Source: Acanthaster planci (Eukaryota > Echinodermata > Asteroidea > Valvatida > Acanthasteridae). From it: 64,000 bases of DNA. Each line of letters opens with the position of its first letter. The stretch's first letter is position 1. Where the stretch lies: the NCBI RefSeq assembly GCF_001949145.1, contig NW_019091378.1, forward strand, positions 257,846-321,845, in the 5' to 3' direction. A program made the position numbers and the translations under genes. This document shows, piece by piece, positions 49,836-62,638 of the stretch. A model generated the notes under the pieces. The model ran no database searches. It saw nothing but the letters and a program-made list of their open reading frames with translations, and had not been told where the DNA came from.

Positions 49836-52800
49836 TATAACAGGGTGTCATATTTTGTTCTCATTTAAAAGTTTGTCCTGCAGTGTAACTGGAATTAATT
49901 TGGTCAAAATAGTTATGTAAAAAGACATGAATAATATGTATAAATTGGACTAGTTAAATATACATATTTGGATGTTATGAATATTGTCAGTCTTCTTATC
50001 CTTTTAAAATCTTTGCTGATATTTACTGGCTTATTATAAAACTTAATCCTGCCTTTGTAAGAAAACACTTTGTTAATGTGTGTGGAGTGGGACTCCACTT
50101 GCAGTATTCCCGTACATGTACTTTCATTTTTGTTCTTTTGTGCACTTGATGTTTTCAATGTAAACCGCTCTGTGTGATTTCACTATGTTTGATTATATTG
50201 CAATGGGCACACCCACCGTGCTCGTATTGAATGACACAGACACCGAGTTGCAAGTGGTTACTCCAGCACAGCCCTTTCGCAGAAAAAGGGGGAGCTCTCT
50301 TTGGGAGTTTTTTGTTCTGTTTGTTGCTCGGTGATTGTCATGGAAGTACAGAAATGCAAGTTCCTAAATGCCAAGTTGGACTCTGTAATCACATCAGCAA
50401 GGAGCCTTTCTGAATCCCCTTGAATCCTCCACTCTGTAGGAAACCAACTTTTGAATAGATTAGTTCGGTCAGAGGATAATTGTGCATATTCTGAGAACCT
50501 TCCATCCCTGAACACATTTTTGTTTGTCGTTGCAACGGGTCTGATCTTGGGTGTAGTGGTGTACATTATTAATAATATTAATAAGGTATTCATTAATGGG
50601 CTTTCAATGGCAATTTAAACATTACGATTCACATTAATAACGGGAGACTGTATTGTCAACTGTTTACATATTTTGAATGTAATAAATTTAGTTTTGATGT
50701 GAGAAGATAATATGACTCACAGATGTTTGTATCTTTATTAATTCTTGAGATCTTGTGCAGTCTTTTTCAGAACATAATATTTATAGGGTGGGTGCAATAC
50801 AGCAGGTAAGGCATTATGGGACTAATTCCCAAATAGAGAAGAAACATGAACATGCTAGGGAGGCTTGATGTTTACTTTAGGGGAAATTTCCTAATTAAAA
50901 TCAAATTACCCCAGGTGAAATTATGACCAAAAAGAACAAGGGGGAAATATAACCCTTATAAAAAAAGGGATACTGCCAGATGTGCCCCTCTACAATATCA
51001 GTCCAATGTGTCAAACTGAAGAAAATGAAACAAAGTTGCCAAAAAATTACAACTTAAAACACAGAGAACTTCGACCCATATCAGTGCATAAACCGTGAAG
51101 GCAACATGCATTCATCCAGCTAACAGATAACTACACACACACACAGCATCCAGCAATGAAATGTTACCCCCTTCACTTTGTATAGGGCGCCCTCTGAAGA
51201 CTTTTCTCTTTTCCCCACTCCTCATTGGTGAGCTGAACTGCGAACTGATGCCCGCCGTTTGCCAAGACAAAATTTCACAGTTTGAACACGCTCCCCTGGC
51301 CAACTTTGTCTAGTTATCTTTACATCAAACAGACAGACATGTATCCATCAAACTTGACGTTCATAAATCTCCTTGTCAGGATAGTTATTCACGGAAAAAC
51401 AGAAACGCACTAAAAGTAAATGTGTCGCAGGCTCATGGGAGATCAGTACATGCATGTACATGTACTGCAGTAATTACACTCACACACAAATCTAGTTTTA
51501 CAAAAAGCGAATAAATGAAAAGGAAGCAACAAGAATAAAAGAAAAAAGCTTAAGAAATAAAAAAAAATTATTCAAACACTAAAATAAATGAAAGAAAAAC
51601 TAAAATATAACAGACCGGTGCACGCCCCCGTATACACGTATTATTCCTGGAAGCAGCAGGTCAGCGGGCAAATGGTATGGTATAAGAAAACATTTGAATA
51701 TGTACGTGGGCGGAAAATGGGTCCAAAGTGCATGGGAGCGACAGTCGTATCATGTCAAGGTGTATTCCTCTAGGAAGGATTACTACATTGACTATGAATA
51801 AAAGATACTGGTATATAATCCTTGTCAAATATGGCCATTTTTACATCCCTCAAAATTGACTGACGACAAAAAGTTGGTAAATTACCGTACATTCAGAATA
51901 CGGGCGTTTCACAATAGTGCGCCTCCAAGAGCTCGCAACGCGTTGGCCAATCACAATGTGCGAAATCTGTCGACCCAATGTGCGATTGGACAGGGTCGAC
52001 AGATTTCCCTAGTTGTGATTGGCCAATGCGTTGCAAACTCTTAGAGGTGCACTATTGTGAAACGCCCGTATTAGCGCTTATTCTGCTGCCGACCGTCGGG
52101 GAGCTCAGTGGGCCACAAAACCGTGACTTCCGTCACTGCAGAGTAGTTACGGTTCGCACAATCGTTTTATATGAACTTGTTTACCAGGGAGAAAAAAAAG
52201 CGCGATATGGCGATAAACAAGGGTGTTTAGAAACCTGAGGTATTTTTAACTATGCCACGCTGTGACAAGTTCTGGACAATCAGCGGTCCCACTGACACTA
52301 CGGATTTCGCGCCATTGTTACTGTTGAAAAGTCGGAATCTTGAATACTGTGCAGGTTTTCGCCTTTCGCAGGATATCGGCCGTCTCTGTAAAAGGCATAT
52401 ATATATATGGGTCCTTATTGAAGAGCAGTAATGATTCTCGGATCTTCAAAAGTAACCAGATCAAAAGTAAAAGTAGGGGTGTTTCTTCTCCATGTCTAGC
52501 ATTTTAGAAGTTTGGCAACATATTCGTACACTCTTTACTAGTACTACGCCTTTGCTACAAACCCTACTCCATGGTTTAAAGACGTCTCTCAACGGAGAAA
52601 CAGTTCGCCATCCATACTGCAGAAACTCGGTGTGACAATTATTTGTATATTACTCGTTGACAGATCAGGTGGGCTGTTGACGAAATAAGTAAATAAGAAG
52701 TAAAATGCATCCTGTTAAACGACATTTCTGCATTTTTAGCATTTAGAAAAAATCGTTGGACTGGAAATGAGCAGTATTCAGGTGATGCGTTGCGTTTCCG

Positions 52801-55170
52801 CCGTAATGATAGAGTAAAGGCGCCTTCCTGTATGCACGTCAACACTTGGGCCAAGCGTTGCGTATCCACGGGAGTGATTTTGACGGGCCAACGCTGTACA
52901 CGTGTGTCATGTAATGGAGTCGACTTTTGTGTTCGTGAAAGTGAAACGCATGGGCGCGTCGTATACGCAACGTACCCAAAAAAACGTACGTGCACGTCGA
53001 GGTTGGAGTTGAGGTTGGTGCTAAGGCCGCGTGACTTTACCAACTCTTGCCTGCAACTCTAATTTTTGTTTGCCTTCTGTCTTGTATAAAATTTCGACGT
53101 CATAATGGAACTTGGAGTCTTAAGTCTGTCACTCTCCGTGCGTATGGGATACAGCGGTCGTTCATGAACGGTGCATTTATGGCGAATAGATAATTTTGTA
53201 GTGAACAACAACATAATAACAACAACATAATTTTTGTCCGGCGAAATTTTTGCAAAGAAAACAGATGGACGAGTCTATAACACGCACGGCTAGACTAGTA
53301 GCGGTATGGGTCGGCTTTGTCGCAAATAATTTCACGTACGCACTAACACACGTCCCCAACCACATTGTTTTGTATACTATGGCACACACATAAACAGAAC
53401 AAAAAAAAAGTTTCAAAAATAGACTTAGTTTTTTAAAAATCTGATAAATAATTGAAAGATGAAGACCTGGGATTTTTTGTATGAGACCTTTTCGGTAAAA
53501 CATTTATCTTTAATTTTCTTGTTGATCCAGTATTTTTGTTGATACTGGATTGCATGCATACAACAACGAAATACAGGAACATATATATTCCCTTCCAGAG
53601 ATACTCATAAACGTACCGTTTTTTTGGTATGTTTCATAGTTCAAGTACCATAAGCCAGAAATTTCAACGAATTTTGGCAACTGCAAGTGTTCCACAATCA
53701 TGATATCGAATGGTATCATGATCATACATGAGCCTATAATGGTATAGAGGGAGTTCACTGCACCTTTTTTTCTCAATGGTTCCTTGCCATGTTAAAGGAG
53801 TTACCGAGTACGAGATGCAAGAGGTAAACTTTTCCGAGCACTGCTCCGTACTCCTGTACGTTTCTTGCTCTATCGCCATCCCTGTGGCCGCTTTAGTCAA
53901 CATCTACGCATAAAATCTCAATATTCAGACTTGGGAAAATTTTACCCTCTCGGAGTTTTGTGAATTTGTAAGAGCCGAGTCTAATTTCCTACAATTTGCC
54001 GTAAACACTGGCACTTGCCATTAAAATCAAAGCAAACGGAAAATCCTCATCAGGGTACATTAACAAAATTGCAAAAGTGAAATTTTCGCATTAAAACCAT
54101 ACAAAAGTCAAATTTTGAAGGTTGCCTTGCACGTGGATTGACATTTTATGCTGGTTTAATATTTTTTGTCCAGTCAAGCCCTTTACTTCAGCATCCGACA
54201 AAACGTTTGAGGCAATGACTTGTATGAAAGCCTACTGCTGTGACAATCTGTAGCCCAGACGAATTCGGTGGCAATTGAAATATCAGTGCAGAAAGGTCTG
54301 TGAACGTTTCGCAGAAACTGCTTTATCTCACAGAAGAATAGCGGGATTATCACGTGACACGTCAGGAATGCTTGTCATTTTGGATATTTCCCAGTCCATT
54401 ATTTGTTAGGTGACCGCCGTCTCAGTTACGTCTGCGAATTGCAAACACTTTATGAAGAGTCAAGGTTACAGACTGCTGGGGAGGAAAACAATACTCAAAG
54501 CTCTTGTAAAAAAGAAAGTGCTAAAAGGGTATTCGTGGAAGGATACAACGGAGCCTACGCTCGTGTTGAGCGATTGCCCCCGAGCGCAGAGCACAACGCC
54601 CAACGATAATTAGGCCTATAGCTGAAACTTTTGTGATTTGCTCCAAGAGAATTTCACAGATTATATGACAGGGAATGACACGCAGCAAACGGTTTTCATT
54701 ATCTGGACTTTTAGTGTTCTTGTTTTGCAGTTTTGTTTTACATGAATATGTCTATTAAATTATACACAGAGTGTGTGAGAAATGTTGTTGTTTTTTGTTT
54801 TGTTTGGGTTTTTTTTATGGGAGGGGGGCCACTGACTCGCCTCCCATCGAAACCCACTGTGTCATTTTAAGACGTTATGAAATCGAGATATTATTTTCGA
54901 AACACAAGATCTTTAGACCAGCACCACCATGATGACGATAAGGGAAACTTCGTTTGCACCTATATGTCTTCATCAATCACCCACCCCTGATGATTTCAAG
55001 ATGATGCCGCCGACCAAATAAGCACTTTATTGAGGGGACTTTCTCTGACGGGTTACTTAGGAGACGTATATGCATGTACGTCAACACGGTGTACACCTAA
55101 AACATCAGAGGAAGTCATGCAACAACCCCGTTATGACTGACTACATGAATGATGTGCAAAACCATTCGTA
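49836..55170. other. Intergenic region downstream of FPGT
   Basis: Contains the 168-bp MITE at 51901-52068 and a CpG-rich patch at about 52780-53010. ORFs of up to 134 codons show no recognisable domain. Confidence 0.5.
51901..52068. mobile_element. 168-bp palindromic MITE with TA target duplication
   Basis: Almost the whole element is one inverted repeat. The ends CGGGCGTTTCACAATAGTGC and its reverse complement are perfect over 20 bp and each is flanked by TA (51899-51900, 52069-52070). Arms continue with mismatches through CCAATCACAA and CTGTCGACCC to a short centre near 51985. TA duplication and size fit a Tc1/mariner-type MITE. No ORF. Confidence 0.75.
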
Positions 55171-55534
55171 ATGTTAGCAATGCAGGTTACTTGGATCATT
55201 CTACTCCTCTATTCGGTTAATATCTTGAAACTGACCGATCTTTATCGTCTCCGCCTGTGCGTATTTATGTTTAAATATATTCACAAAATGCTCCCACAAG
55301 TGTTTCATGATCTTTGTTCATTTAGAGCCTCTGTTCATTCATCAGTACGGGGCACGTGGTTCATTAAGAGGTGATCTTTCTGTGAGACAAAACAGAACAT
55401 CGTTTTTCAGAAATAGTCCATTTCAATGTGGTGTTAGATATTCGAATAAACTTGATGTTAAACTTAAAGAGTGTAATACTGTGGTTTCCTTTGCAAAAAA
55501 AAAAGAAGAAAACAATAATTACATTTTCTTCTGA
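55171..55534 (+). pseudogene. CR1/L2-type LINE reverse-transcriptase C-terminal fragment, frameshifted
   Basis: Two overlapping frames carry consecutive parts of the region after the reverse transcriptase of CR1/L2-clade LINEs. Frame 1 (55171-55374) has NILKLTDLYRLRLCVFMFKY and KMLPQ. Frame 2 (55307-55534) has the YGARGSLR segment, then QNRTSFFRNSPFQCGVRY, LKECNTVVSFAKKK and a stop. The join needs a frameshift near 55340. No upstream reverse transcriptase or endonuclease is open, so this is a dead 5'-truncated copy. Confidence 0.72.
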
Positions 55535-55673
55535 GATTGAAATGTAATCGTTCTATAAGCTATTGGGTCTCGTTTCTTGTCTTGAGTCTTGTCTTGTTTA
55601 AGGGAAAGGAGCAAAAGCGTTGCTTCACCATTTTCCTTCGTGTTGGCATCATTTATTTGTTTATTTATTTACG

Positions 55674-55712
55674 GAGTCGAGGTTGGTGCAAGGCCATCAG
55701 CAACCTCGACTC
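55674..55712. repeat. Perfect 12-bp inverted repeat
   Basis: GAGTCGAGGTTG and CAACCTCGACTC with a 15-nt spacer, just downstream of the LINE fragment. A related GTCGAGGTTGG occurs near 52998, so it may belong to a dispersed element. Confidence 0.5.
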
Positions 55713-55764
55713 CATGGGCTGCGTGCGCGTTCATTTACTAGCCCCTGGTCGTGTAGAAAATTAA

Positions 55765-58261
55765 TGACACTGACTGGCTATTCAGCATGAATACTTAAGC
55801 GTAGCCAACCCCACGCGTATTTTAAAAGCTGCACGCTCGCGTCCACGTATTCTCCTGCACGTCACGCACGAATAAATCTGCGTCGCGCGTAAACACACTA
55901 ACTAAAGTCCTTATTTAAATATCCCAAATAGTAAGATATTCAGGCCGTGTTCCAGAGTTCGGCTAGGTCTGTTGTCTACGCATCTTCACGCATTTCTAAT
56001 GGAGTGACGACCTACACCTAGCTCCCTACAAGAGATTGGGACGCAGCCTTGAATTGTACAATACCAGGGGTTAGCTCGCGCAAGGCATGGTGGGAGCCAA
56101 CATGGCGCAGCAAAATCTTACCCATGGGAACGGTTGGGCCATCAGCCCTTCCCAGCGCCCTGTTCGGGCGCTGGGCGACGAGCGAAACTGTCTTCTAGAT
56201 TCTGCAAAATGACGGAGACTTAGGACTCTGGATTTAACGTTTAACTTAATTTTTTGGAGACGCGCTTGTGTTCAGTGGCTTGCTTTTGTTAGAAAAAAAT
56301 CAGGATCAATACGAACAAGTTTACCCTTAACTTTTTATTTATGCCAGTCTACTGTGTGCAAAACTGTAGGCCTACTCTTTTTTTTTGCAATAAATCAATT
56401 TTACTAAGGAACCTTCTGTCTGCATCTAAAATTAGACATATTCTTTTATTCCAAATATAATAATATTTGCGAAAACGACAGCTGAAAGATCTTCTAGAAA
56501 GATCTTTTTTTAAAACTGATCTTGTGAAAAATATTTCCCGATTGAACGGTTCATTGCCTTAGTATATTATTGACTTAAACAAAGGAGGCAACCCATCATT
56601 CCAAATTGACTGAGCTGACTATTAATAGTCACTGATGGCCAAACATCAGACAGACCACACGACAATACACGTACTATCTAATGATTATCATGACAAAGAG
56701 GAAAGTCAGATTTACAACACAACGCTATATTTCATATTTTCTTTTCTTCCAAAGCAAAGACTTTTTTTCAAATTCTGTTGACCCTTTCCCCCCTCTGCTC
56801 CACTGCAGAGTTACAACTATCGCGTGACTGCTCAAGCATTAAGGCGACGTAGTGAAGTCAATGTGACCTTTGTCGTGGAGTTAAAGGTGCCAAGGCCAAT
56901 ATCGCGCAACGTGCAAATGAACTACACAAAGCAACTTTATCATTAAATCGAAGGATTTGGGAGTTTTAAGAGGTAAAAAAACAACATATGTAAAAGAGCA
57001 TCTTTTCTTTGGACATTAGATTTTATAAAGTATATCGTATACAGCAAATATTTGGAAACCAATCCTCTGGGAAGTATGTTCCAGCAGTTAGATGTGTTGA
57101 CACAGTTGCAGTGGTAAGTTGTAACAGACTACACGCACAGCAGATCAGTGCAAAGTCAGAAGCTCCAGTGATATTGAACAACCTGCAACAAGCATCACCT
57201 TTACACTGAAAGTTAGTAGCAAATAGTTATACTTGCAACAAAGCGTGCATGGAGCTTGAGGGGGATTCCAATGGTTACAAATCAGCCGACCGATGGTCAA
57301 AAGATCGGTGGTCGAGTCACTGTGAAATACGGAAACTACATGTTCGAAGCTACAGCTCGAAAGGAACCCCAGCCTAAAAGAGAACTCAGCGCCTCATTAA
57401 GAAGAATCATTCTCCACCCTCATTTTCATCATGTAAATGATAACATGCTTGGGTCTTTAAGAAATTATCAACTACACTCATAACAATGTTTCGAAATCAA
57501 AGGCGGCATCAAAATCAAGAAATCTGCAACGCAGGAGATCGAAATTTCTCACGCTCTCTGCATTATAACCTGCAGTGACGCACCATCAATCTTACGGCCG
57601 AAGTTCAAGAGAACTTTCAATTACGTGTATGTTAGCCAAACCTCAAATACAACGCGCGCACTGTCCAGAATTTTCATCACTGTTTTTTTGTTTTTGAATA
57701 TGTTGATAAAAATAAAACAGACGCATCATTCACGTGTCTCAGGCAGTGTCTCACGCACTTGTACGTGGTATCTCATGGTGCGGTGAATCATCACGAGATA
57801 TGATCAGATTTATTGCTAATAGTCTGCTTTGCGTAATTTGACAAGTAAACCAAAACGGGCCTAAATTTAGCCAAAATAACTTTCACTTGGTCCATTCTCG
57901 TGGATGACACTTCCGGCCAATCGCGCAGAGTCACTCCGAAGTGCACTGGATGTGAAGTTGAATATAACACATCTGCAGGCGGGTTCCAAATGCTGGGTTG
58001 ATATGTCAACTTGAACGCGTAAAGGCACGTCTACGGGAAATGGCATCATATTCCGGTATACACACGGTGGACAATGCACTACAACGCTCAGGTAACAATC
58101 CAACATCGGATCACTTCCACTCCAGCTCATAATGTTATTTCCGCATGCAGCATGGTTGTGTTTTTTTCTCCTCTACCTCAGAAAATTTCATAATACTAGG
58201 GACCAGTCCAGGACTGTTTGTTGAAGTCGTTATCCACCTACGCTTGTCTGGTGCGTCTATG
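55765..58261. other. Intergenic region with a promoter-like patch
   Basis: Around 56085-56200 the GC content rises, CCAACATGGCGCAG (YY1-like) occurs at the start of a 36-codon ORF, and CAGCGCCC/GGGCGCTG forms a hairpin. Near 57905 ACTTCCGGCCAATCGCGC combines ETS-like and CCAAT motifs. No spliced gene could be built. Confidence 0.35.
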
Positions 58262-59648
58262 TGCTTTGCAACAGCTCTCACACGGCCTCTATACTTACGA
58301 ACGTCTGTAGCAATTAAAAGTCAGTAAACTAAGCTGGGAAATGTCTGAATTTGAGGGGAAAAAATCAAATCAAATTAAAAATGATCAAAAAATAAAACAA
58401 CCATACATCCGTTATGTTTGGCAGACGTTTTTGGACCATGTTACTAACACTTTAAATCATAGCATCTAGCCATTGCCACTTAATAATCCAACACATGCAG
58501 AACTAGGCTAAAGAAAAAGAGCAATTAAGTGCCAATCTGATTGGTCTGAAGTTTGACATGTGACCTTGCAATCAGTCCCGTGGAGTCTTGTGATGGTGCG
58601 CCCCATATCTTCCTGGACTGGATTTACAACGTGCAAAATGATTCTTTTAACCAATCATTAAAATGTTCCAAGGGAAACTCTTATGAAGGGGCCAAAACCT
58701 GGAGGCACTGTATTACGTAGTGCAAGGTTGAAATGACGTCAGCAATAGGAATCCGAATTCCAGAGCTGACATGCTGCGCCGCAACGGTTGCGATCGTTTC
58801 TAACAAAATGAGTGGAGAGTAAATACAGGGACCCAGCTTATCTGTCAAGACAAACTCCTCCGATTGCCACCGACTGCTGACCTTTCCGATTCTATCGACA
58901 AAAGAATGTTATTATTCGGCAATCAGACTCGACAAATAGACTAAGACTGAATTTTATGGAAGATAGGTGAAGATTACAGAACTCTATCACGCTCTATTTA
59001 GGGTCAAAGGTTCACTCTTTACTCTTGCCATGGTGGCTTTTTAAAGGGTCCTTGTGTTTGATTAGTCGGGGTCGAAGGTAAAGGACAAGCGAATAATTAT
59101 TGCAAAAGCCAGTGCCAAAGTTGGACAGAGGCTGGGATCATCACTTTGCATCAAATTTTTGGAAAAAGTTTAAAGGCATTATACCTACACACACACACGT
59201 TACATGGAGACAGAGGGACACAGCAGCAAGTCTTTGACACTAAATTATGCTTCACTGTACTCTTAGTTTTGGCTTATAGAAACCTGTTCAAAGATTTAAA
59301 TCCTAGTTGAATAGTATGCACTTTTGAGACAGTTCATAATAATTGGCGCCATTGGAAACTGTGATGGAGAATGTGTGACCTCCTCGCAAGACAAGTGCAA
59401 ATTCGAAAAAGGTGAATGCATTTCGACCAAGGTGAAATTCGCCGCCAATGCCAAGTGACGCGAATTAGAGTCGGTCTCATTTTCACGTTGGGTGCATAAT
59501 AAGCCAGCAAATGGCTGTATGGATAACCAATCCCTTTTGCCACCTTCCCCCCCCCCAAAAAAAAAGTGGACAAGAGGAGAAACAAAGGAGGGAGAACGCG
59601 ATACCCTTTCTCACCTTGCCAAGATTTTCCCGATTATAGTGCCAACTT
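58262..59648 (-). repeat. Long dispersed repeat, copy B (inverted)
   Basis: Minus-orientation copy of 43784-45130. Similarity ends close to TGCTTTGCAACAGCTCTCAC on this side and near the CCCGATTATAGTGCC end at 59648. The two copies bracket FPGT. Confidence 0.85.
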
Positions 59649-61650
59649 TGATGGGGTGGAGTCCTTGTTCATCGGTATATTGAGGTATCGTTTTTCCGGC
59701 CCTACCCCCATCGTGCATAGGCCTACATAATGCAAATGGTGCAACTTCCTCCATTTCCAAGCCCAAACGGTTAGGCCTAGCCTACCACGAGCCCCTAGCC
59801 CTGTAGCAACTGGGTGACAAGCGTGTCCCAGCCCTTTGGGGCTATGATTAAGATCATGGCGTGCTATGACTTGACATTTATCAAGAGAAACATCGATTTG
59901 GGGTGCATTCCGTTTTACGAACTTTCTGAATTCAACTGTTGAAAGAAATGCGTTGCATATGCCAAAAGTGAATATTTTATTACCTTAATATTAGGTTATC
60001 ATTGATTCACTCGAGGTTTCAATTAGCTTTAGTGTATCATTTAAAAAATATTTTCTATTCAGGACTGTAGTTAAATTTTAATGCATACTGCTATTCTTCT
60101 GTTCGATATACGCATGGAACATTTTATCGTGCATAATTTTTTATCATCATTACTAGCAAAATAATGATTGTATATCAACTTTGTGTTTGTTGGAATCATT
60201 ATGACAAAACGGAAAATGATATCTGATAAACTGCACGCAGTAACATTTTACAGTTGCAGGTGTTATTCTCAGCTGGCCTCGGGGAGCCTCTGATACTTTG
60301 ACGGCGCCTTTCATAATGAATCTGAACAATCTGGAGTCATACTCGAGACATTTCAAGTTTTCTCTGAAGGTGGGACGCGATTCGCCATTTTGAGTCATTG
60401 TAAATTGTTTTTCTTACACAATTACAATAATTTACGACTTCCTTACTCCCCAATACTTCGTTCAAGCCAAACGACCAACAGAACTCTTTTTTAATGCTTT
60501 GAAAATCTTCGTAACTCCAGTAACGTGAACACACTAAATGTAACGGACCATGTTACTTTACACCTCGGAAAAAAGCATTAAACAGCAAAGTTTTACCTGT
60601 ATGGAATGTTTTTCGAGTAATGAAGTATGTTTTGAGATTAAAAGTACCAAGGCAACAAGATTAACCACTTCCCTTCATTGTAGAACGGAGAAATGTTGAC
60701 GCCAAAACAGCATTCTGTCTGAACGAAATCTCACCGAAATAACTCTCAGTAATGTTCGCCTACACTCAAGTGTCGATACAGTATAGCTGAATACGGTTTA
60801 TTCACCCCCAGATCTCATCTTTTGGTTTCCTGTATGCATGATCGAACAAATAGAAGCGAGGAGGCGCACCTGTGAAATCCTGGAATTCTGGTCATCAAGC
60901 TTGTACAGCTTGGGAAGTCTGGTCCACTTTTTATCGATACCAGTGCAATCGTGGACGGAAGATCCACGCAATAACGTCTGCGGTTTTCACATTTTGAACT
61001 TGCATTAAAAACTTTTTGTGCTGCCATAAAACCTACAGGAACATGGAGAGGGCAAAGTGCCTCGTGAAAAGCTCTCGAAATTTCTCCTTTTTTTAACTGA
61101 CCACAAATGGGAATCTTGCTTTAATCCTAACCCAAGCCAAAACTGCATACACCACTTGTGTTCAGAATAATCTATGCTGGTACTGATCACACTGCACTGA
61201 AAGGAGAGTGAGCTGATGATGCCGCATCAGTGCTGTTAAACACAAGCAGGAAAGGGGAGAGAACGATCAAATTCAATCAAAACTATTCCGAATTTTTGGT
61301 GAACTCAAAGTACACGTATCTTGCAATGATGATAGACAAGCAATATAAACTCGCCGTTATGTCTCCCCCCCCAAAAAAAACAAATAAATAAATAAAAGGA
61401 GAAGAAAGCCCAAGGGAACAACAAAAAAATGTACAAAACAAGTGCACAGAACTTGTATTGGAAGTTCCATCAACTCTACGTACCAGATGACAGAACTTCC
61501 AGCCGGAACATGAGGTCATATCTTCCTTCCGAATACCAGTGAATGAATGAAAGTGACCTGTTGTTACAACGCACAATACATTTAATCTTCCCTGTGGAAA
61601 GTTAGGTACACTATATATATGCCATTGGCATTCTAAGCAGAAGAGCGATT
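59649..61650. other. Intergenic region, nothing recognised
   Basis: AT-rich; short ORFs only. No repeat pair or RNA gene was identified. Confidence 0.45.
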
Positions 61651-61806
61651 TTATCGAAGACCCATAATTTCAACGATTGATCCATCTTCCAGAATTTGGG
61701 CTCCTCCTGCCGACATGATGGCATTACCCTCCTCTGGAAGAAAGCCAGACTCTTTGATGCCCTTGCCTGCGTTTCCAAGACGATTTGAGAATTCCATTGG
61801 GAACAT
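61651..61806 (-). CDS. Unassigned 51-aa ORF with coding-like composition
   Basis: From ATG 61806 the minus strand reads MFPMEFSNRLGNAGKGIKES, then a Gly/Glu/Ile-rich segment ending in EDGSIVEIMGLR and TAA at 61651. The residue mix is protein-like and unlike random AT-rich translation. In-frame TAA lies four codons upstream and no AG acceptor separates it from the ATG. A possible internal donor (GAGG|GTAATG) exists. No family is recognised; it could be a single exon or a chance ORF. Confidence 0.25.
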   Translation of the reverse strand: MFPMEFSNRLGNAGKGIKESGFLPEEGNAIMSAGGAQILEDGSIVEIMGLR

Positions 61807-61949
61807 CGAGTCGAAAAATTAACAATCCATTTATAATCTTTGGTAACAGGGAGGGAAGAGGGGGTTGAAACCCCTCTTCCTCTCTTGAATTCGCTTCTGA
61901 GATTTATGACTTCATAAAGCAGTAACCAACGCAGCGTGTGGTGCGTACG

Positions 61950-62130
61950 TTCATTCATTCATTCAAATTGGTTTATTAATAATCATGCCTCGCAGCGTCA
62001 GCTGAATTGAACATGATTTACAAAGTTTAAAACATCACAAACTATAAACAATTAAACATTATAAAAAATTAAAAAAAAACAGAACGAAAAACCAAATTAC
62101 AGAGAAAACATCTTATATAGACACAAATAA
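61950..62130 (-). mobile_element. Possible LINE 3' tail with (GAAT)n end
   Basis: On the plus strand a TTCATTCATTCATTCA run is followed by an AT-rich segment with TTTATTAATAATCATG and a poly-A-like region. Read on the minus strand this looks like a LINE 3' UTR ending in a short tandem repeat, as in L2-type elements. No coding part was recognised beside it. Confidence 0.3.
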
Positions 62131-62471
62131 GAAAAAACCGTAAATGGTTAAAAGTGCAAATTTACAAATGAGTTGATTAAAATGCCAGTACACATGTAAC
62201 CAAAATTCAGTTTAAAATGGGCAAAACAAAAAAGGCCCATTTAAAAATTGTAAAAACAACCAAATATGCAAACATACAATCGAAAGGGGAAAGGGATCCT
62301 TTAAAACTATCTTCAGAAAGGTTATTGGTGTAATGTACAAAGTTCTCTTTTTCTTCAGTTCGCTTTTCAATCTAAGATCACTCTTCAAACAAGAATTGAG
62401 ATCTTTGGAACATTTAGTACAATTCAATGTACCAGGTCATGTCTTTGTCACTGCTAGGTTACAATATTACG

Positions 62472-62638
62472 CATGGGCGTAAATCCTAGGGGGGTGGTGG
62501 TATGTATCCCCCTCGCCTCTTTTTTTTTTGGGGGGGGGGTAGGCTATTGAATCATCCCCCACTGTTTTTTGGAGAGTGAAGATTAAGGCGGATTGTGAAG
62601 AATATTTCAGGCTTCCAGCAACTAAATGCATTTGATAT
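62472..62638 (+). repeat. Dispersed repeat with G-run, copy 2
   Basis: Direct-orientation partner of 32818-32980, with a T-run followed by a G-run in place of the C-run. Confidence 0.7.
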
